In this document: positions 24,022 to 33,955 of the stretch, piece after piece
Layout of the letters: every line of letters starts with the position of its first letter
How positions within the stretch are numbered: the stretch's first letter is position 1
NCBI RefSeq assembly: GCF_030272615.1
Contig: NC_081410.1
Span: forward strand, 291,177,457-291,241,456
Reading direction: 5' to 3'
Length of the DNA: 64,000 bases
DNA from: Cryptomeria japonica
Taxonomy: Eukaryota > Streptophyta > Pinopsida > Cupressales > Cupressaceae
Made by a program: the position numbers and the translations under genes
The notes under the pieces: generated by a model
The model's database searches: none
Seen by the model: only the letters and a program-made list of their open reading frames with translations
What the model was told of the DNA's origin: nothing

Positions 24022-24773
24022 TTTAGCCCCCACTTTAGCGGGAGTATAAGCGTACGCTCATACTTCCGGTAAAGTACAAGGAAACAACATTGAAAGACTT
24101 TCACCACGTCAAGGAGGCAAGATACTCCAAGCCCCCAGTGGACTAAGGATCTTATGACTTTGATTGACAAAGTAAAGGGGAAGATCACAAGGGAGAACCA
24201 TGACTGCCAGTAGTAAGGTTCCCTCACTATGAGTCATGCAAGAAAAATACCAAAAATTTTCAAGGCAAAGCTAAGTTCGCCAAGAAATTTTCAAGTATCT
24301 TGAAGAGATATGAACGGGGTGTATGCCCCCCTATGTTAAAGCGATCGCACATGCCTCATTGGGGGTGATTGCTTTAAGGTAGTGATACATATAAGAAATG
24401 AGAAGGGAAAGGAGCACGTTATCACAAGGATTTAGCCCCCAAGTGTGAGATAAGCCCAAGGATAATAAACACAACACACAAAGCACAAGGTGACTTCACT
24501 TTCCTCGGGGTCAGTATGCTGTATGATAATTCATGTATATCATATGTATGTATGCATAATTGTTCTTCATTCCCCAATCAAGGAAGGTCACCTAGAAGAA
24601 GGGAACACGTGTCTTTTGAGTCAACATGAGAGAGACCAAAAGAGATCTCAATGTTTTGCATCATCCTCAAGTAGACAACACTAAGGACAACAAATAAAAG
24701 AATGAGAATAACACATAGAAGAAGTAACAAAAGAGATCAAGAGAGGAGGAGAGAGTCTGCTATGCTAATGAAA
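24022..24773 (-). other. Region between Gag and 3' LTR of E
   Basis: No ORF is supported. The minus-strand purine tract AAAGTGGGGGCTAAA (about 24023-24037) next to the LTR is the likely polypurine tract. No pol remnant is seen. Confidence 0.6.
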
Positions 24774-25283
24774 CTAGTCTAGCAAGTCATCTACCCCCCG
24801 ATCTTGCTGATCAATATTTCTGGAAGGTAGGAAACACGCTAGAGGGGGAACATCCAACACAACAGATGGAGCTATCACAAGATCCAAACAAGGGCTATGT
24901 TCATGTTCCAAGCCACGTTGTTCTTGTCTAGGAGCTAGGATAAGTGCTTTAGAAAATTCGTTAGATAAATGGTTATCAACATCAACATATTCATATTCAC
25001 TATCAGAATGAACAGGAGTAACATCTTCATCATGAATAATATTTTCATCATGAATAACATTTTCATCTATATCATCATCAAGATTTATAAAAATAGGATT
25101 TTTAACTCGCACAGGATCAAGACCATCATGCATCTTATGTTTAGGAGATTTTGGCTCAATTTTCGGCTGAGGAGAAAATGGAATAATACTAGCTGAAGGT
25201 GTTTTTAGGGATTGCAAAGTTTGAGAAGTAGCTCCCTAAGCTCTAAGACGACGCTTTCGTTGGCGTTCACATCCAGAACGATT
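24774..25283 (-). pseudogene. Acidic C-terminal extension of E's Gag ORF
   Basis: It lies in the same frame as the main Gag ORF, behind its stop and a second stop near 25236. It encodes a Pro/Lys stretch (PQPKIEPKSPKHKMHDGL) and then a highly acidic part with a repeated unit (DENVIHDENIIHDEDV). It was probably part of the original protein, now cut off by nonsense changes; the final stop follows VDDLLD at 24774. Function unknown. Confidence 0.6.
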
Positions 25284-27707
25284 TCATCTAGTCTTAGTAG
25301 GAAGTTGAGAAGAGTGAGGAGGAGGAATGTTCTCATCCTTATCACTTGGGTGTTTAGGTTGTGGTCTCTTAGGTTGAATAATAGGAGAAGAGGAAGGTCT
25401 CTTCTCTCCATAAGAGGAAGGAGGAGGAACTGCTCCATATAAAGGAGGAATATTTGGTTTAGGAAGGAGACCAAGTCCATCATGACGAGGAGGTATAGGT
25501 CTACCTTTAGAAAATTTATTAGTCATAGACATAGTCACATTCATAGGGATGGGTTGGGAATTTTCTTGAGGAAAGACATTAGTTTTATCTTTCAAAGGAA
25601 GGACTTCCTTCTCAAGAATGATAGGAATATCAAGTTTGGGTGTTCTAGGTTCACTTAGAGATAGGATCATATCTTTTTTCCACTTTTGATAAGATTTGAA
25701 AAGATGATCACTCCACGGTGGAAGGGATTGGAATTGTTTAGGGCAAAAATAATCAATAGGAACGCTAGGAGTTCTTTCAGCTGGTTTAAAGAGGCTATGA
25801 TTGATAGTAACAATTTCACCATTATGGGGAAATTTCAAACACTTGTGAATAGGAGAAGCAATAGCTTTCATGGAAGATAGCCAAGGATAGCCTAGCTTCA
25901 CACGAAATTGTTCAGATGATGGAATAATAGCAAAGTCTACATCAAGGTACGTGTTATGGACCCCAATAGGTAATGTAATAGAACCAATTGTAGGAGAAGA
26001 AAATGCATCAAATAGTTTCACAACCACATTTGTTTCATCATAGATCACTTGATTCAATTGCAAAGTAAAAAGAAATTCTTCAGTAATGACATTAACCATA
26101 CAAGAAGGATCAATAAGCACTCCACGGAAAGGTGTATTCTTAACTTTTGTAACTATATATAAAGGACCATCAGGTGCCCTGATAGTTTCACTGGAATCAA
26201 ATGTGATGGAAGGTTCTTTAGGGATTTTCTGCTGCTCTACAAAGTTAATCACATTCGGAGTCATAGACACAAGATCATCAGGTGAGACAGAGGAATCATT
26301 AGTATCAATCACATTAGAGGTATGAGAATGTAATGGATCAGTAAAAATCTTAAGATTTTGGTTAGGAGGAGCTACAGATGTGTTGCCTTTATCATTCACA
26401 CCAGAAACAGAGATAGTATTATTATCAATCAAGTCTTGAATTTTACCCTTTAAAGCAAAACATTTTTCAGTATCATGCCCAGGTTGACGATGAAATTGAC
26501 AAAAAGATTTGTTATCAAAATAGGGTGAATTCATCTTTGCAGGATCTATTTGCCTTATAAGAGGAAGAGTAAGCACATTTTGTTCCAATAACTTATTCAT
26601 AATACTATGCAATGATTCATTCAAAGGAGTAAACTTTCTTTCTTTCTTGAAAAACTTAGAAATAGGAGGCACACCTGATGCTGCATTCACATTGTTGTTG
26701 ATGATGTTTTCATTGAATTTAATTGACTCTCCGTTTGGTTTAAACTTCCCAAATGGTTGTTGACTACTATCACCCTTATCACTCGGAGCCATAGGATTTG
26801 CTTGTTCCATTTGACTCATAGTCAGTTGATAATTGTGAAGAGTTGCGCACAACTGTTGGAAAGAAGTAAACTCAGAAAACAAAAGTTTTTCTCTAATATA
26901 TTTTTGTAAATTAGAAATAAAGATTCTTTGAATATCATTGTCAGGTACTGGAAAAGAAATTTGAGCATACAAATGCTTATATCTACCAATGAAATCAGTC
27001 ACTTTTTCTTTAACACCTTGTTTACAATGCATTAAATCAATCAAAGTAACTTTAGGACTTATATTGTTTTGAAATTGTTGAATAAAAGCATTTGCAAGTT
27101 GTTCGAAAGAAGAAATAGAATAAGAAGGCAATGAGCAATACCATTGTAGGGATTTATCTCTTAATGTTCTAGTAAACAGTTTTGCAAGCAACCTTTGGTC
27201 ATAAGCAAAATCGGTACATATTGCTTGAAATGTCTTAACATGTGTTAGAGGATCACCCTTACCATTATAAAGCTCCAAATGCGGAATTTCAACATGTTTA
27301 GGGGGGATAGCTCGAACAATGTCAAGAGAAAGTGGGCTCGCAACATCAAATGTGGGCACACTAAACTTAGATTGATTCATAGAGGCAATTTGTTGCTGTA
27401 AAGAAGAGACAGTTTGTGCAAGATTGTTAATGGTCACTTCAGTCGAAGAGTTCATATTAGATGTGTTAGATTGTGATGGAGGTATTATGTTATTGAAAGA
27501 AGGTATTGATTGAGAGTAAGGTGGTGGGACACTATGATAGTTAGTCATAGGAGATGATTGGAGAGGAGGAACACTACAAGGAGGAATGGAATGGTTAAAT
27601 GAATTGCCCCCTTGCGTCATGTTCGTTTGTGGAGATATAACAGGAACACTCATTGAAGGAATGAGTGAAGAAGTTGGATTGAATGAAGGAAGAGGGATTT
27701 CCCCCAT
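25284..27707 (-). CDS. gag: Gag polyprotein of element E with protease-like domain (807 aa open)
   Basis: The longest open frame in the window, starting at ATG 27707 (MGEIPLPSFNP). Residues 1-120 are Pro/Ser/Asn-rich. Residues about 140-300 are a retrotransposon gag (capsid-like) domain with LELYNGKGDPLTHVKTFQA, LQWYCSLP and FIGRYKHLYAQISFPV. A histidine-substituted zinc motif CQFHRQPGHDTEKC lies near residue 405. Residues about 530-640 resemble the retropepsin-like part of Tat-type Gypsy elements (GVLIDPSCMVNVITEEFL, GYPWLSSM). The active-site triad expected as D-S/T-G or D-G-G/S reads D-P-S, so protease activity is doubtful. A Pro-rich C-terminus follows. Role: RNA packaging and particle assembly. 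Confidence 0.85.
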   Translation of the reverse strand: MGEIPLPSFNPTSSLIPSMSVPVISPQTNMTQGGNSFNHSIPPCSVPPLQSSPMTNYHSVPPPYSQSIPSFNNIIPPSQSNTSNMNSSTEVTINNLAQTVSSLQQQIASMNQSKFSVPTFDVASPLSLDIVRAIPPKHVEIPHLELYNGKGDPLTHVKTFQAICTDFAYDQRLLAKLFTRTLRDKSLQWYCSLPSYSISSFEQLANAFIQQFQNNISPKVTLIDLMHCKQGVKEKVTDFIGRYKHLYAQISFPVPDNDIQRIFISNLQKYIREKLLFSEFTSFQQLCATLHNYQLTMSQMEQANPMAPSDKGDSSQQPFGKFKPNGESIKFNENIINNNVNAASGVPPISKFFKKERKFTPLNESLHSIMNKLLEQNVLTLPLIRQIDPAKMNSPYFDNKSFCQFHRQPGHDTEKCFALKGKIQDLIDNNTISVSGVNDKGNTSVAPPNQNLKIFTDPLHSHTSNVIDTNDSSVSPDDLVSMTPNVINFVEQQKIPKEPSITFDSSETIRAPDGPLYIVTKVKNTPFRGVLIDPSCMVNVITEEFLFTLQLNQVIYDETNVVVKLFDAFSSPTIGSITLPIGVHNTYLDVDFAIIPSSEQFRVKLGYPWLSSMKAIASPIHKCLKFPHNGEIVTINHSLFKPAERTPSVPIDYFCPKQFQSLPPWSDHLFKSYQKWKKDMILSLSEPRTPKLDIPIILEKEVLPLKDKTNVFPQENSQPIPMNVTMSMTNKFSKGRPIPPRHDGLGLLPKPNIPPLYGAVPPPSSYGEKRPSSSPIIQPKRPQPKHPSDKDENIPPPHSSQLPTKTR

Positions 27708-28224
27708 GACTAGTGATCATAGGAGGAATGTCTTGTATTGAAGTAGTCATTATGTTTGATGTAAAATTAGGTATACTAGCAATAGGAGTTGTCAAAGGAA
27801 TAGAATGATTGACTTGAGTAGGAGGTTGTGTATAACCTAAAGTTTCGGCACAACTCTTCATAGGCATCACATTCAAATCCACAATGTGTGCAATACCACA
27901 CAAAATATCAATTCCATTCTTATCACTTTGAACCATATGTTTTAGATCCTCAATTAAGGAAAGAGCTTCACTATCAAGGTATTCTTGAGACATCCATTGT
28001 CGAAAATCATCAAATTGGTTATCCAATTTCAAAAGTTGTTCTACAGAAACCTCATGGAGAGCTTCTTCATCATTAAGAGGATTAGAGGAATTACCCATGT
28101 CCTCGTTAAAAAGGCCATTCAAATTAGGTTCCATCTCCTCAGTAATTAAACCTTGGAAAGACTTAATTCTAAGGCTTCGTCTAACGGGAATAGTGTAAGT
28201 AGGGCTTATTGTTGTAAAAATCAT
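27708..28224 (-). pseudogene. N-terminal part of E's Gag, frameshifted from the main ORF
   Basis: A frame from ATG 28224 (MIFTTISPTYTIPVRRSLRI) runs into 27595 and overlaps the main ORF in a different frame. The sequence SHGG at its 3' side followed by EIPLPSFNP in the other frame suggests a single-base indel near 27705-27715. It is acidic, with a helical EALSLIEDLKHMVQSDKNGI. With it, the original Gag would have been roughly 1,150 residues including the acidic tail. Confidence 0.65.
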
Positions 28225-29407
28225 GCACTAAAGAGAGAGAGAAGATTTTGAATTTTATAGGTAGCAAATTTCAATAAAATCAGCCAATCTCCTAGATTTA
28301 AGCTGTTAAATACAATCAGGACGATCTCCCGAAATTTCAGAAAAAATGTCAGGGACCGTGGCGAACGGAGTGCACACGGTCCTCGCAACTTTTTTCAAAA
28401 TTTTCAGGGATGAAAGTTATGATGATTTTAAAGCTAATCTGAAAAAATTGAGTGATTTTACGATCTGTAGATAGGCCAAAATAAAGTTGCAATCTCAAAA
28501 TTGAACTCTACCAAGATTGTTGAAAAATGCAAAATTTGAATTTTGAAAAAGAGAGGGAAACTGAAATTTTGAATTTTATGATTTTAGAGGGAATACTGAA
28601 AGTAGTGCAAGCTTTGAAATTTAAAAGTTGACTCAATTTCATGCAAATTCAAATTTGAAAGCAGAAATCAAAGTGCCGCAATTAAACACTTAATTTCAAA
28701 AGTCACAAATTGTAAAAATTTGAATAAAGCACTGAAATTTTGAATGAATGCCAACACACTTTTCAGATTTAGGACAGTAAGGAACACAATTTTGATATGA
28801 ATTTTAATTTCAACAATTTTTGAATGATTAGAAGCCTTAATCCAAGCAATCACTAGACCAACTTTGACTTTAATTTTGAAAGTGTTAGAATTGATAAAAT
28901 CAGCCAAAATTCTGGATTTTAGCAGAAAAATACAGTAAGATCTAGCTCCCGAAATTTCGGAAAAAATGTCGGGGACGATGGCGGTCGGGGTGCACACGGT
29001 CCTCGCAACTTTTTTCCAAATTTTCAGGGATGAAAGATATTGTGATTTTGTTGCGGAATCCAAAGTTATAGCCGATTCGGAGGTGTTTTGATCAGTGAAA
29101 TTATTAGTCAAAGGTTGAATCAAGAGGGTTTTAAAAATTAGGGTTTTGACACTTAACCACTTAATTTTCAGAATTAATGCACACATATGAATTAAAAATT
29201 TGTAATAGAAGGATAGATTTGAAACAAGCATTAACAATTAAACATTTCACAAGCTCAATTACTAAAAAGAAAATTTTAGGGTTTTTTATGCAATCAACCT
29301 CTAAAATTTGCAAAAGATCAAACATGGAAATGTAATTAAGGAAGCAAATTTTTCAGATCTAACCATGAATAATCAGAATGAGGATGTTCATGTCGGGTTC
29401 ACCAAAA
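28225..29407 (-). other. Leader of element E with a 160-bp duplication and primer site
   Basis: No coding sequence. A segment of about 160 bp occurs twice, about 28281-28440 and 28901-29052. Both copies contain the module GTGCACACGGTCCTCGCAAC; the first copy forms a perfect palindrome GGACCGTG / CACGGTCC (28353-28360, 28375-28382). Beside the LTR the minus strand reads TTTTGGTGAACCCGACATG (29389-29407), the expected primer-binding site; I cannot assign the tRNA. Confidence 0.65.
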
Positions 29408-30508
29408 TGTAAAGCGGAAAAATCGATCCCTAGTTGTTCTCCCCTCCCCAACTCCAAGGAGAGAGAAGGGAGGTCACTAGGGTTGATGGTTTTCACTTAG
29501 GAGAGACTTTACATTCAAAAGAGGGGTTGAAACCCACAAGATCCAATCTCACACAATGCAGGATTGGATTCTAAATGAGTTTCAAGGGTTAGGACATCAA
29601 GGATACCCTCTTTTGTAAAGAATGTTGATGGAATGATTGAACTAGGAATGTATGTAGAAGCAAGAAAGATTCACTTATAAACAGAGATAGGGATACGGGA
29701 TGGAGCTACGGACCTGGAATTAGTAGTAAAATGTCGAGACGGTGCTGTTCTGCAAATTTGAGCAAAAGTTGACGGGACGATGGTGCCTGGAGTGCACACG
29801 GTCCTCCGAAAAATCCGCGAAACGAAGGGGGGTCTGTTCGTCTTTGCACAAGGATTCCAGATCTTCAATTACAGCCGCGTACCTGCAACATGCAAAGGTG
29901 TAATGTATGTTGTATGTTGTATGTGATCTCCTCTTCAATGGTTGAATCCTTGTCTTGAATGCAACACCTAACCTTGAATGGAGACTTAGAATACTCAATT
30001 GCTTGAAGGAATGCTTGAATGCTTGAATGTTTGAATGTTTGAATATCACTTCCGCGCCTTGCTCTTGCTTCTTTCCTTTTTCTCTTCTCCCCCTCCTTTT
30101 AGGAGAGGAAAAGTAGTTTATATACTTGTCAATTAGGGTTGAGAGACTGATTTTTTCGACCTTAGGCCGACCTAGAAACATTATTTTCCAATTTGCAAAC
30201 TTCAAGACCCAATGCCCAAAAGGAGACCGGGCCCAAAATAGGGCCAGGGACCAGGGTGCTGGGCGCCATGGTCCTGGGGGACCAGGGCACTGGGTGCCCT
30301 AGTCCTAAAGGACCAGGGCGCTGGGCGCCATGGTCTCACCTCCCGGGATAGCAGGGTGCAAGGAGAGATCATGCCAAGGTGCAGAAAAATGCAGTTTTTG
30401 ATGTCACAAGCAGGTTTCGGGGTCTCCATTTAGGTTTAACGTTGCATCGCAATCGTTAAGACCCAAATGCAGTCGAAATTGAAAGTGTCGCAATTTTAGG
30501 ATGCTAGA
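29408..30508 (-). repeat. 5' LTR of element E
   Basis: 1,101 bp, nearly identical to 22913-24021. The terminal dinucleotide at 30507-30508 reads GA where the other copy has CA. It contains three GGACC...GGTCC-type units at 30247-30336, the half-module at about 29775-29803, and a TATA-like sequence near 30118-30127. Confidence 0.9.
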
Positions 30509-30513
30509 ATATG

Positions 30514-31391
30514 TTCACACATACTAGGTTACACCCTGTGGCATCCCTTGAACTCTACCAAACTGCTTGTAAATCCAGACAATCAAGTAACACTCGATAA
30601 CATAAGGAGTCCGACCAATCAAATATTGACTATGGAAGATAACTGGTAATACCCAAACATCATCCATCTGAGGTTTGCAAGAAATATAGGGCCTCCATGT
30701 CACAGTATCCATGGTATCCAGCACATATCTCTAATACTCTAGCTTACCCATCTTAGGCTGGGTGACAATACCACTGTATACATAAATGTAGGGCTGACCA
30801 ACATCCTGCACTCGATCATGACTAGGTTGTGTAATAGCAATGTGCTCCCAACACCATATATAAAGTAGCAACACCCTAGTCGATAAAATTGCTTCCCCAT
30901 CATAAACCACCTGGTGTAGATCATTATATAAATGAGCTAGGATAAATACTCCCCAGACATATTGGGTCTTGTGCTGCATCATCTTCTCTAAAATACAACC
31001 GCAACCAAATGAAATCCCACATGATCTTCTATCTAGATAAATAAATCCTCCAGTCAATCTAGCTAATATAGAGGGAAGAGGCTCATAGTACATCAACATG
31101 TCCTCCCAGTGAACTTCTGAGCCATCAATTTGATCATGTCCAAAAACTCTTTGCAATGCTTTTGTACCACCCATCTCGTGGTGATTGTATTGTATAAGCT
31201 CGCTAGTGATCGAGATGCAAAGAATCTTGTACACATCCTCTAGTGTCACTTTAATCTCTTCAGTTGGAAGGTGAAAAGAGTTGTGGTCGCTATGCCACCT
31301 CTTTGTGAGTGTTGTTAGTAACCCCTTGTTTGTCTTGATCTCAAGCATGAGCAAGAGGCATCTCAACCCACACACATAGATATATGTCTAA
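30514..31391 (-). pseudogene. Plant mobile domain (PMD) core of gene D
   Basis: One minus-strand frame from about 31391 to the E insertion site, with in-frame TAG at about 30731 and 30524. Features of the PMD family: TLTKRWHSDHNSFHLPTEEI, KVTLEDVYKILCISITSELI, a central WGVFILAHLYNDLHQVVYDG, LLLYIWCWEHIAITQP, and the C-terminal YKQFGRVQGMP motif. PMD proteins occur as transposon-encoded and domesticated plant proteins. The frame opens just after a TAG at 31392, so the natural start is probably in an upstream exon. The rest of the protein lies beyond element E at 22907 and below. Confidence 0.75.
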
Positions 31392-32270
31392 TAGCTATAA
31401 GTCAAGAATCAAGTGTCTCATAGCAAGAAAACACTCTCGATATTGTAGGACATCTAAAACCTTTTGGATAATCAAATATTGTTGTTGAAGTCAATCATCA
31501 ATCATCAGCCAATCTATCCTAACTATCAGTCATTGGCACATAGATACCTAACATATCAGCTCTTCGGAGACTAAATCAGTCTCCTCTGATCTCCTATCAA
31601 ATAATAAGAAATCATTATGGTCATCCCTTGCCAAAAAATAAAAAGTAAAAAATCATCTACCTACATCAAATATTGACTTAGACAACAAAAGCGCTAAAGA
31701 TTTTATCATATGTGTTATTCAAATTATCAGATATGCTAAAATTAACATATGCGCTAAATCAACACACAAAATCATTAAATCATCTATCATATTCACTATA
31801 AATATCATATGCGCTAAGTAAAATCTCAAATGCATGTAAAGTTTTGATGAATGGACTACAAAATTATATACACTAAAAATCATAGCAAATGTACTAAACC
31901 AAAACAAAAGCGGTACAAAAGATAACATATGTGCAAATTTTTTTTACAAAAGTGCTACATAATCTATCGTATGCGTTAAAACATAAAAAAATGGAAAAAT
32001 AGCAAACCCTAGCTTCAAAATTCAAAAATTTGACCTAAAAATGTGTGAAATTTCATACAAGGAAGGATTAGGGATATATACCACCCGGGGACCATAGTTT
32101 TGTGGCCTTTGGAATCTCTGCACTCACTTGAATTGGTGTTTGTGGTAGGGAATCACCATCATCATAGATGGCAACACTCTAATCTCTCCAAGTGGGCTCT
32201 CCTATCTTCACTCTCCAAGCTCCAAGTATGCAAATGATTTGGCAATGGGCCTGACTCTTGCTATATATAG
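31392..32270 (-). promoter_or_regulatory. Upstream region of PMD gene D with TATA box and 20-bp repeats
   Basis: The minus strand has a TATA box within CTATATATAG (32261-32270). An ATG near 32094 is followed by CCCCGGGTGGTATA, which could be a short first exon and a GT donor. 31661-31980 is a degenerate 20-bp tandem array that would lie in that intron. The exon model is inference; no acceptor was proven. Confidence 0.35.
31661..31980. repeat. Degenerate 20-bp minisatellite, about 16 units
   Basis: Written in rows of 20 from 31661, the sequence stays in register, with a consensus near ATATCATATGCGCTAAA. GCGCTAA occurs at 31691, 31751 and 31811, exactly 60 bp apart. Units are strongly diverged, so the array is old. 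Confidence 0.65.
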
Positions 32271-32448
32271 TCTATGTGTGACCTAGTTGGAGGTGTTTTA
32301 ATTGACTAATGTTTGGAGCATTTTTTATTTCAAAAATCAATTTCTCAAAAATTTTTTCAGGGATTTATATAATTTTTGTGAGATTGACAAATTATTCAAA
32401 AACTTTCGCTGATCAATCTCTCAAGGGGGCATGCCATTGATATTTTAC

Positions 32449-33607
32449 TGTTGGAATCAATGAAAATTGAGTGGGGGGGGGGGGCTGAATAAGTCTTCTG
32501 CAATTTTTATCTTTCTTGAACTGATTCTTAAACCACCTGATGCAAATGAATAAAAGTAAAGTGCATAAACTCAATACAAACAAGCACCAAACCATAACAC
32601 CAAAATTTTTACGTGGAAACCTGGAAAGGGAAAAACCACAGCGGGATTGAGATCCACAATGTTTAAATATTATGATCAGGAGTATAATAATATTACAAGG
32701 GGAATGCATATGCATTCAGGCACACTGCCCAGAGCTCACTGCTTAGTTACAAAAGTGGGCTACAACCCCGAGAGGAATCACTGTACTACAAATGTTTACA
32801 AATGATAACTTGAATGTCTGAACTGATGAATATCATCTACAAATGCTAAAGTATAGTTCCAGTTAAGCACAAAGTATCTTACTTCCATTGTTCTGACACA
32901 CTGCTCTGTTGAGCCGTTCTATCATACATCAGAGCATAAATCCAAAGATAGGGCACATGAAACTATGCATAGACACTCATAAAAGATTCACACACCAACA
33001 TCAATCTCCAAAATGAACAAATAGATCAGTCTAATATATTCACATCACCTGATTTACGTCACCAACATGTCGGCTCCAAAAACATTTACAAAACATGAAA
33101 CGTGTAAAAACAAGTCGACTCAATTTGATTACAAATGCACATGCAGACCAAAACAAATGGATTATATGCTTCACATATGTCAGCTTGACAAACTCTAACT
33201 TGGAACCAACCAACAAAATCATCCCAAATAGTTCGCATAACATGTTACACTACTAATCACCCAAATAACCTTGTTCTTCCTGAAATGTCGAATATTAGAT
33301 CTTCAATCTAGCATGAGAATCAATATCGAATGATATGATTGTGAACTAAGCTATTCAAGTCATCCAATTGACTACTTCTTCCACTGCAAAGAAAAATGTG
33401 CACCCAAAATTGAGTTCTACTCAATGTACTCATACTCTGACAAACACTATGTTCCACCTTCCAGACTTAAGCAAAGTAGATTTTGAACTTCCAATAGAAT
33501 GATTTTGCATGTTCTAGATGAATCTTCTAATCTAAGTTTTCATAAATGACAACTGCCAAACACTCCTCAAGAACTTATCTCTAACTGTATAGTGTCTCTT
33601 GACAACA
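32449..33607 (-). repeat. 3' LTR of element G
   Basis: 1,159 bp. The minus strand begins TGTTGTCAAGAGACAC (33607) after the polypurine tract and ends GATTCCAACA (32449). It carries a long G run near 32472-32483 on the plus strand, the C-loop of the terminal hairpin. Confidence 0.8.
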
Positions 33608-33955
33608 ATCTCACCCTTTGGCATTGATGGTAACACTTGGTGAAAAATGTCATACTATGCAAAATTTCAAAACTCCAAAAATGCAATATCCCAATAGGCT
33701 CCCCTTGAGAATATACAATATTTTTCACTTCTCTCTCTCCCCCTTTGACATCGATAGAAAATATAGGTATCTTCCCAAATTCTATGTACAAGGGTATAAA
33801 TAAAAACTTATAAAAAATTTAAGATGTCTACAAAAATGGTCCTTAATGACTACAAGTGATCATCCCAACCTTTCTTCAGGTTCTCCAAAATATTGATGAG
33901 AGCAATAAAAATATATGCATGCATTTTTTCTCCTCTGAGGTCTGAAGGAACACTT
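33608..33955 (-). other. 3' non-coding end of G with two polypurine tracts
   Basis: On the minus strand CCAAAGGGTGAGAT (33608-33621) touches the LTR, and TGTCAAAGGGGGAGAGAGAG (33731-33750) lies about 130 bp upstream. Both follow an ATCAATG- or ATCGATG-like word, as in A and C. Confidence 0.6.

Larger units (their letters stand above)
22908..30513 (-). mobile_element. Gag-only LTR retrotransposon E with target duplication ATATG
   Basis: LTRs 22913-24021 and 29408-30508 flank a minus-strand internal region. ATATG occurs at 22908-22912 and 30509-30513. The LTRs are about 1.1 kb and very similar (small indels such as one fewer GTTGTAT unit in the right copy), so E is among the youngest insertions here. 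It encodes a long Gag with a protease-like tail, but no RT, RNase H or integrase. It sits inside gene D. The Gag type points to a Tat-like Gypsy helper. Confidence 0.9.

Noticed and set aside
23371-24227. Minus ORFs of 70-130 aa in the E LTRs, present in both copies
   Set aside because: Duplicated because the LTR is duplicated; composition follows the 8-bp array and palindromic units, with no domain.
28668-29237. 189-aa minus ORF in the leader of E
   Set aside because: It overlaps the duplicated non-coding module; no homology or domain is apparent and the start is not ATG-supported by context.
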